In this document: positions 59,913 through 64,000 of the stretch, in pieces
How positions within the stretch are numbered: the stretch's first letter is position 1
Layout of the letters: every line of letters starts with the position of its first letter
DNA from: Ruminococcaceae bacterium FB2012
GTDB taxonomy: Bacteria > Bacillota > Clostridia > Oscillospirales > Ruminococcaceae
DNA: 64,000 nucleotides
Direction: 5' to 3'
Assembly (NCBI GenBank): GCA_900104495.1
Contig: FMXS01000008.1
Span: 124,001 to 188,000, forward strand
The notes under the pieces: model-generated
What the model was told of the DNA's origin: nothing
Database searches by the model: none
The model's input: the letters and a program-made list of their open reading frames with translations, nothing else
Position numbers and translations under genes: made by a program

Positions 59913-62483
59913 TTACGCTACATCTGTTAGCTTCAGATCCTTTATCTTTTTCAAAGCGATGGCATTGATGCCGAAAGTGAAGAACACAGTCAGCACTGCT
60001 GCGATGATCCACGCGATGAAGTTTGGACTGTGAACGAAAAGCATAAACGGAGTTTCGAGATACCGTATAACTACATAGCTTATGACAGAGCCTATTGCTG
60101 TGCCCAGCAGTATTCCCGCTGCCGTGGTGAAGACCGTTTCAGCCAGCACGTATTTCTTGACCTCGCCCACAGTAAAGCCGTTGATGCGCATGATCGAAAG
60201 CTCCTTGCTCTTGTGGGTGATATACATTTTGTTGATGTTCAGCAGGATGAAGTAGGCCATAAGTCCTGCAACAATTACCATGATGCCGGCTACTCTCGTG
60301 AAGATACCGATTATCACGTCAAGGTTGTCAATATCGTCCTGACACGGTACCAGTGACTTGAAGCTTTCGATATTCTCCAGCTCTCCCTTGAGGCTGCCCG
60401 CATCCGAGCTTCCGGTCCTGATAAGATAGGTGTTGTTCACAGGTGCTTCATCAAAGATCTTCTCATAGTATTCGCCTGAGATCACCATATTGAAGCCGAT
60501 ATAGTTGGAGAAGATCCCGGCGACCTTGACTGTGCAGGGACTCATGAATTTGTTGTATATCACAAAGCTGTCTCCGGTTTTGAGCCCGTAGGAATCAGCA
60601 GTGCCGTTCTGGATATAGACGCCGTCGTTGATCACAGGCAGCAGCTCTCCTGTCTCGGTATCGTTCATGCAGTACAGCTTGTTTATCTCAGCAATGTTTC
60701 CGCAGTATACCTCAGCGCTTGAAAGCTCGTTGCCAACGCTGTAGAAACGGTATTCGTCGTTGATCTTTACCCATTCGGCATTGGCAGCGTTCAGCTTCTC
60801 CTCAAATCTCGGTTCAGATTCTTCAGCCATATCACTGCGGAATATCAGCTTCTGATCGTACTTGATTATCTTGCCGTACAGCCGGTCTTTTATGCCCGCA
60901 GCACCGCCGCGCATAGTAAAGCCCGTAACGAGCAGCGCACAGCAGCCCGCTACGCTGACAACAGTAACTATTACTCTTGACAGCTCCGAACGCATATTCC
61001 TGATTATCAGCTTGGTGTAGAGACTTCCGCCCTTCCGAGCCTTTCTGCTGCTGCTTCCCGGCTGCTTTTCCTTCATCAGCTCTATTGCCGTGGACTTTGT
61101 CAGCCTGCGGCAGGAGAGATATACCGCCGCCGCTGAGAGCAGCATCGCGGCGAATACTACTATCAGTATCAGTATTATGCTGAAGCCCGGCGTAAGATCG
61201 CCGATGACATAAAGGATCTTATATGAGCTGAGCACTACGCCCTGAATGATAAAATATCCGCTGAGGATGCCTAGGATCGAGCCAATGAGCGCCGCGCTGA
61301 GCCCGAAGCAGAGATATTTGGCGAGTATCTCGCGGTTGTAGAGGCCGAGAGCCTTTGTGGCACCGATGAGCCTGCGCTGCTCCTCCATGATCCTGCCGAC
61401 GCTGGTATAAATGACCAGCGCTCCGATAACGACGAAGAACAGCGAGAAGGTAACACTGAGGCTCGATACGCTGTCTGCGCCGCTGGAAAGATGGAGATAA
61501 CCCGCATTTCCGCGGGCGTCAAAGATGAACCAGCGCCCCTCCTTGATCTTTGAGAACTCTCTCTCAGCTGTGCGGAGAAATCCATTGGCTTCCTCGACCA
61601 GCAGCTTCATCGCGTCAATGTACTCACTGCTCTTAGTGGGATCACTGACAGCTGCGTCAAGGTCAGCCTGAGCCTCGGCAACATCCTCCTTGGCGGTGAC
61701 CATCAGCTTAGAGACTTCATTTTTCAGCTCATTGAATTTTTGGGGAGCTATTTCATTCCCAAGCTCCTCAATCTTCTCCTTTACAGGAGCAACAGTGTCA
61801 AGATATTCGTCCGAAAAGCGGTTGATGCCCTCAGTATTGTCAAGGAGCACCTCTGCCTTCATGCAGCAGCTTTCAAGTATAGCCGGATCAAAGGCGGTGT
61901 CAGGAACGAGAACATATCTTCTGCCGGGAGTTCCCTCCGGGGTGCCTATATGGTCTGGGTGCAGAACGATCGCCGTTACCTTGAATTCGCTCTCGGTAAG
62001 ATAGACCGGAGCGTTATCCGCGATGCTGTCAAGCACCTTCACGGTGTCACCGACGGTGATCTTGAGAGCGTCAGCGATACATTCCTCGATCGCGCACTCA
62101 TTCTTCTGCTCCGGCAGCGCACCGTTCACTACCTGCGGGATGTTGATCTCTTTGGTCAGCGAGACCGCAGTGACGTCTTCGTTATGGTTCCCAAGGACGA
62201 GCCTTGCATCTGTCTGATATACCTTTTCAACGGCCTTAACGCCTTCGATCTTCTCTATTCTCTCGATATCATCGGGATAGAGCATCAGTCCGGATACCAC
62301 CTCAAGGTCGCGGAATTTTGTCTTCGTGTAGAAATCGTCGCCGCTGCCTCTCATTCCTTTGGCGGCAAAGGTTATGCCGATGAATGCAGTCACGGCGATA
62401 GCCGCAATAAAAATCACTGAGAGCCAAGTGAGGAAATTCTTTTTTATGTTTCTCCCGGCGTCTTTCAGCTGTGTCTTTTTCAT
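59913..62483 (-). CDS. FtsX-type ABC permease with coiled-coil outside domain
   Basis: An 856-residue membrane protein. An N-terminal span (~17-42) is followed by a large outside domain. Within it, residues ~245-315 are helical and coiled-coil-like (NEVSKLMVTAKEDVAEAQAD). A three-span FtsX block lies at ~340-460, a further span near 505-525, a second outside domain to ~720 and three final spans ending KKIKDLKLTDVA. The layout is that of duplicated FtsX exporters. It lies 16 bases after the GAF-ABC ATPase gene and 29 bases before the hydrogenase-GGDEF gene, all in one direction, so they form one operon. Substrate is unknown. Confidence 0.88.
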   Translation of the reverse strand: MKKTQLKDAGRNIKKNFLTWLSVIFIAAIAVTAFIGITFAAKGMRGSGDDFYTKTKFRDLEVVSGLMLYPDDIERIEKIEGVKAVEKVYQTDARLVLGNHNEDVTAVSLTKEINIPQVVNGALPEQKNECAIEECIADALKITVGDTVKVLDSIADNAPVYLTESEFKVTAIVLHPDHIGTPEGTPGRRYVLVPDTAFDPAILESCCMKAEVLLDNTEGINRFSDEYLDTVAPVKEKIEELGNEIAPQKFNELKNEVSKLMVTAKEDVAEAQADLDAAVSDPTKSSEYIDAMKLLVEEANGFLRTAEREFSKIKEGRWFIFDARGNAGYLHLSSGADSVSSLSVTFSLFFVVIGALVIYTSVGRIMEEQRRLIGATKALGLYNREILAKYLCFGLSAALIGSILGILSGYFIIQGVVLSSYKILYVIGDLTPGFSIILILIVVFAAMLLSAAAVYLSCRRLTKSTAIELMKEKQPGSSSRKARKGGSLYTKLIIRNMRSELSRVIVTVVSVAGCCALLVTGFTMRGGAAGIKDRLYGKIIKYDQKLIFRSDMAEESEPRFEEKLNAANAEWVKINDEYRFYSVGNELSSAEVYCGNIAEINKLYCMNDTETGELLPVINDGVYIQNGTADSYGLKTGDSFVIYNKFMSPCTVKVAGIFSNYIGFNMVISGEYYEKIFDEAPVNNTYLIRTGSSDAGSLKGELENIESFKSLVPCQDDIDNLDVIIGIFTRVAGIMVIVAGLMAYFILLNINKMYITHKSKELSIMRINGFTVGEVKKYVLAETVFTTAAGILLGTAIGSVISYVVIRYLETPFMLFVHSPNFIAWIIAAVLTVFFTFGINAIALKKIKDLKLTDVA

Positions 62484-62499
62484 GCCGTTACCTCACTGC

Positions 62500-63723
62500 T
62501 TACCAAACAAGATCTACTGCACGCAGCGGGTGCATATTCTTCTTGATAGATGCTATCTTGCCGTTCCTTACCTTGATAACGCGGTCAGCCATCTTGGCGA
62601 TCTCAACATTATGGGTAACCATCATTACTGTCGTGCCCTGCTTCTTTACGACATCCTCAATGGCAGTGAGCACTTCGATCGAGGTGGTGTAGTCGAGTGC
62701 AGCGGTAGGTTCGTCGGCAAGGATGAGACGGGGCTTTTTCACCAGCGCTCTTGCAATCGAAACTCGCTGCTGCTGTCCGCCTGACATCTGACCGGGATAG
62801 TTGCCTGCGCGCTGTGTCATATTGACGGCGGCTATGGCATCCTCGGAGGACATAGGATCGTCCACCAGCTCGGCTATGAATTCAACGTTCTCCAGTGCCG
62901 TCAGATTGGGCATAAGGTTATAGGCCTGGAAAATAAAGCCTATATACTTTCTCCTGTATTCAGTCAGCTCTGCATCGGAGGGGTGGGAGAAATCCTTTCC
63001 CTCAATGGTGAGAGTGCCGTCGGTGAGGAAATCCATTCCTCCGACAATGTTCATCATCGTGGATTTTCCGCAGCCGGACTCGCCCAGCACCACAAGGAAC
63101 TCGTTGCGGTAAATGTCAAGGTTTATACCCTTGAGTATCTTCAGCACGCCGTCGCCCGAGGGGAATTCTTTTGTCACGTTGCGCAGGCTGGCAAGAACCT
63201 CTTTGTCCTCACCGAGATCAATTATGAAGCCTTTTTCCTCAATGGTGATAGCGGCCAGCGACGCCATATGCTCACAGAGCTTCAGCTCCTCCTCGTCATA
63301 GCTGCTGCCGTCCTTCTTGTTGATGATCTGTACGCAGCCGATCACCTCGTTGAGGTCGTTCAGCGGAACGCAGATCATAGTCTTGACACTCAGGCCGTTG
63401 TCATCAAAAACGGTGCTGTCGAAGCGGGGATCGTTCACCGCATCGGTAACAATGACCGATTTGCCTGTTTTGCTGACTATTCCCTCGATGCCGAGACCGT
63501 TTTCAACGCTGATATTGGATATATCGGCCGGGCCGATATGAAACACAGGCGAGAGCCTGTCGGTCTTCTTGTCCAGCAGCCAGATAGCCCCTGCTTCGCT
63601 TTCGAGGGTGTCGGTGATGATCTCAAGGCTGCCCGAGAGAGCTTCCTCAAGATTATCCACTTCAAGGAGCTGTTCCATTATAGCCCATGAAGCCTTGGTA
63701 AAACGCTTATTGTTCTCTGCCAT
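62500..63723 (-). CDS. GAF domain-ABC ATPase fusion
   Basis: A 407-residue fusion. Residues ~1-165 form a GAF domain (LEITDTLESEAGAIWLLD-like start, ICVPLNDLNEVIGCVQIIN near 118). The ATPase follows from ~180 (Walker A GESGCGKST near 216, signature MSGGQQQRVSIARAL near 316, Walker B LILADEPTAALD near 337) and is of the MacB/LolD class. The signature has M in place of L. GAF domains bind cyclic nucleotides or other small ligands or sense redox, so transport may be gated by an internal signal. It is the first gene of an operon with an FtsX permease and a diguanylate cyclase. AGGAGG precedes the ATG. Confidence 0.9.
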   Translation of the reverse strand: MAENNKRFTKASWAIMEQLLEVDNLEEALSGSLEIITDTLESEAGAIWLLDKKTDRLSPVFHIGPADISNISVENGLGIEGIVSKTGKSVIVTDAVNDPRFDSTVFDDNGLSVKTMICVPLNDLNEVIGCVQIINKKDGSSYDEEELKLCEHMASLAAITIEEKGFIIDLGEDKEVLASLRNVTKEFPSGDGVLKILKGINLDIYRNEFLVVLGESGCGKSTMMNIVGGMDFLTDGTLTIEGKDFSHPSDAELTEYRRKYIGFIFQAYNLMPNLTALENVEFIAELVDDPMSSEDAIAAVNMTQRAGNYPGQMSGGQQQRVSIARALVKKPRLILADEPTAALDYTTSIEVLTAIEDVVKKQGTTVMMVTHNVEIAKMADRVIKVRNGKIASIKKNMHPLRAVDLVW

Positions 63724-63829
63724 TTGAGCTTCCTCCTGAAATATGCCCCGAACGATGATCGGAGCAGTTTATTACTGTAATAACACAAAGCCGGGGAACG
63801 TTCACTTTTGGTCGCGTGTATCCTATTAT

Positions 63830-63858
63830 ATTATACCCTCTAAGCCTTTTGATGTCAA
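63830..63858 (-). promoter_or_regulatory. Consensus sigma-A promoter of the GAF-ABC operon
   Basis: On the minus strand TTGACA (63858-63853), 17 bases, TATAAT (63835-63830). The leader is about 100 bases. Confidence 0.85.
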
Positions 63859-63872
63859 GAACAAGAGGGATT

Positions 63873-63891
63873 ATTTACCGTTGCGGTAAAT
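63873..63891. promoter_or_regulatory. Palindromic operator between divergent promoters
   Basis: A perfect inverted repeat ATTTACCG (63873-63880) and CGGTAAAT (63884-63891) with a three-base spacer TTG. It lies between the minus-strand promoter at 63830-63858 and the plus-strand promoter at 63916-63944, the usual place for a TetR- or MerR-like binding site. Confidence 0.7.
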
Positions 63892-63915
63892 CGGGAAGCT
63901 AAGCAGGGAGCCTGA

Positions 63916-63944
63916 TTGACAGGGCATCGCGGTTTTGATATAAT
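63916..63944 (+). promoter_or_regulatory. Consensus sigma-A promoter of the gene at the right edge
   Basis: TTGACA (63916-63921), 17 bases, TATAAT (63939-63944), 39 bases before the ATG. Confidence 0.85.
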
Positions 63945-63983
63945 TAGCACATAGGATAGATATTCAGATCAAGAAGGTATATT

Positions 63984-64000
63984 ATGAGATTCAGAAAACT
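63984..64000 (+). CDS. Start of a gene cut by the window edge
   Basis: An ATG at 63984 with AAGAAGG nine bases upstream and its own consensus promoter. Only five full codons are present (MRFRK). Its divergent position and the shared palindrome suggest a regulator of the GAF-ABC operon or a coregulated partner, but nothing can be read from the protein. Confidence 0.6.

Overview
The window looks like chromosome from a Gram-positive, spore-forming gut or rumen anaerobe close to Ruminococcus (Oscillospiraceae, Clostridia). The reasons are strong AGGAGG-type ribosome sites, many consensus sigma-A promoters with 17-base spacers, a spoIIE gene, the paired glgC/glgD arrangement typical of Firmicutes, a GH9 cellulase with a C-terminal membrane anchor, and a sensory [FeFe]-hydrogenase-like protein. 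Most genes are fairly GC rich. Several islands are visibly more AT rich: 17.1-18.6 kb, about 26.9-32.4 kb, and 51-57.6 kb. No rRNA, tRNA, CRISPR array or transposase was found.

Left part (1-21.5 kb). The window opens inside a long heptad-repeat surface protein, then a membrane metallophosphoesterase. Next are a split leuC/leuD unit with two small genes between the subunits, a zinc-ribbon membrane protein and ilvE, so this part holds branched-chain amino acid metabolism. spoIIE stands alone. A complete glycogen synthesis run follows (glgB-glgC-glgD-glgA). A small AT-rich minus-strand pair (matrixin-like protease and lipoprotein) separates it from a membrane-anchored GH9 cellulase.

Transport region (21.5-35.5 kb), all on the minus strand: a heterodimeric ABC exporter, an orphan ABC ATPase behind a peculiar sigma-domain/membrane fusion, an ECF sigma-membrane protein-FtsX permease-ATPase operon, and a fused ATPase-permease. 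Three copies of a GC-rich dispersed repeat lie in this region. The repeat contains arrays of short hairpins whose stems vary while the loops and linkers stay constant.

Biosynthetic and signalling region (35.8-51.1 kb). A four-gene unit encodes a free-standing condensation domain, a carrier protein, an acyl/aminoacyl-AMP ligase and an alpha/beta hydrolase. A FUSC-type membrane protein fused to a HAD-like domain that lacks its nucleophile follows. Then comes a five-gene operon of circularly permuted ATP-grasp, alpha-E, transglutaminase-like peptidase and two AstE/AspA zinc-peptidase paralogues, the second apparently catalytically dead. On the other strand lie a small (p)ppGpp synthetase with a two-component system, and a HAD phosphatase with an XRE regulator.

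Right part (51.1-64 kb). A double AAA+ ATPase and a 53-residue cysteine-containing peptide share a near-identical structured leader. A secreted repeat protein and a 200-base MITE-like element follow. The last operon (minus) joins a GAF-ABC ATPase fusion, an FtsX permease and an [FeFe]-hydrogenase-like sensor fused to a GGDEF diguanylate cyclase. It is divergent from a gene that only just begins at the window edge, with a palindromic operator between the two promoters.

The strongest candidates for undescribed biology are the ATP-grasp/alpha-E/transglutaminase/AstE operon, the hydrogenase-GGDEF operon, the discrete C-PCP-A-hydrolase cluster, the shared leader of the AAA+/peptide pair, and the variable-stem hairpin repeats. 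All functions are read from motifs; no database search was run.
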